From Mycobacterium sp. E183 (GTDB lineage Bacteria > Actinomycetota > Actinomycetes > Mycobacteriales > Mycobacteriaceae): DNA of 64,000 bases. Positions 63,757 through 64,000 of this stretch are shown here, piece by piece. The translations under genes and the position numbers were made by a program. Each line of letters starts with the position of its first letter. The first letter of the stretch is position 1. The notes below the pieces were generated by a model. That model was not told the DNA's origin. It searched no databases and was given only the letters and a program-made list of their open reading frames with translations. Location of the stretch: assembly GCF_001667735.1 (NCBI RefSeq), contig NZ_LZJN01000105.1, positions 85,983 to 149,982 on the forward strand, read 5' to 3'.

Positions 63757-64000
63757 GCCGCGCCGCCCGCGAAACGGCGTCCCACTTCGTGGTACAGGGC
63801 GCGGCTGTCGCCCAGCATCGCGGCGGCCTGCCATGCGTGCCGGACGTAGAGGTGGGCGTCGTGCTCCCAGGTCTGCCCGAGCGCCCCGTGCACCTGCACC
63901 GCGGTTCTCGCGCAGGTGGCCGCCGCATCGCCGGCCGCCGCCTTGGCGAGCGCCGCGGTGGTCCACGCTTCCGCGGGCGCCGTGGTCGGGTCGCCCAGCC
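63753..64000 (-). CDS. Acyl-CoA dehydrogenase, C-terminal part (runs off window)
   Basis: Only the last 82 codons lie in the window. They encode helices typical of the C-terminal acyl-CoA dehydrogenase domain (AVQVHGALGQTWEHDAHLY, then RHAWQAAAMLGDSRALY), ending at TGA 63753. The QVHGALGQTWEHD stretch matches the His-Gly-x-x-Gly flavin-contact region. The start is beyond 64000. The gene is upstream of, and coupled to, the 365-residue dehydrogenase. Confidence 0.85.
   Translation of the reverse strand, partial: LGDPTTAPAEAWTTAALAKAAAGDAAATCARTAVQVHGALGQTWEHDAHLYVRHAWQAAAMLGDSRALYHEVGRRFAGGAA

Overview
The window reads as chromosomal DNA of a high-GC actinobacterium, almost certainly a Mycobacterium and probably a slow-growing non-tuberculous species. 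Three things suggest this: the dense set of acyl-CoA dehydrogenases, FadD-type ligases, P450s and F420-dependent luciferase-like enzymes; the many ATGA/GTGA stop-start overlaps with GTG or TTG starts; and a close architectural match to M. tuberculosis Rv1364c. No rRNA, tRNA, CRISPR, phage or insertion sequence was seen. The species call is inference.

Layout. 0-3.1 kb (+): amidohydrolase and two acyl-CoA dehydrogenases, closed by a perfect 23-bp inverted repeat. 3.2-8.7 kb (-): class III CoA transferase, P450, beta-hydroxyacid dehydrogenase and two alpha/beta hydrolases with Asp nucleophiles. 8.9-13.6 kb: two AraC-type regulators, a third Asp-nucleophile hydrolase, an ABM monooxygenase and a cupin. 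13.7-17.6 kb (-): acyl-CoA synthetase, hotdog thioesterase, isochorismatase-like hydrolase and KshA-like Rieske oxygenase in an overlapping operon. 17.7-24.2 kb: a flavin-monooxygenase stump, a serine hydrolase, a SnoaL-like protein, two F420/LLM enzymes, an acyl-CoA carboxylase subunit and a P450. 24.3-28.5 kb: SDR, TetR, and a degenerate ABC ATPase with a YhgE/Pip permease. 28.5-32.3 kb: VOC protein, SDR, TetR, BBE-like flavoenzyme and cupin. 32.3-41.0 kb: ADH, P450, Rieske ferredoxin, paired amidohydrolases, a degenerate HSL-like protein and an acyl-CoA dehydrogenase pair. 41.0-46.6 kb: a PAS/RsbU/RsbW/RsbV regulator of the Rv1364c type, then genes behind SigF-like promoters (cytochrome b561-molybdopterin fusion, zinc-ribbon protein, 32-residue ORF, DUF421 protein). 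46.6-49.4 kb (-): amidohydrolase, TetR-hotdog fusion regulator and a secreted protein. 49.5-58.6 kb: a Rieske oxygenase island with two alpha subunits, each paired with an unusual ~110-residue helical protein, plus ALDH, amidohydrolase, MarR, ferredoxin, SDR, TauD dioxygenase and a CMD-like protein. 58.6-64 kb: a secreted protein, then a minus-strand operon of one ligase and four acyl-CoA dehydrogenases that runs off the window.

The genes look like catabolic modules. Oxygenases open or hydroxylate a hydrophobic substrate, then ligases or CoA transferases, dehydrogenases and hydrolases process CoA or ring-cleavage intermediates. Specific substrates cannot be read from sequence.

Most notable: a TTACNGTA box in five promoter regions; a 16-bp element shared by two promoters flanking a MarR gene; a near-identical operator before a TetR-thioesterase fusion gene and its neighbour; SigF-type promoters next to a SigF-pathway regulator; the duplicated Rieske-alpha/small-helical-protein pair; and several enzymes with lost catalytic residues.
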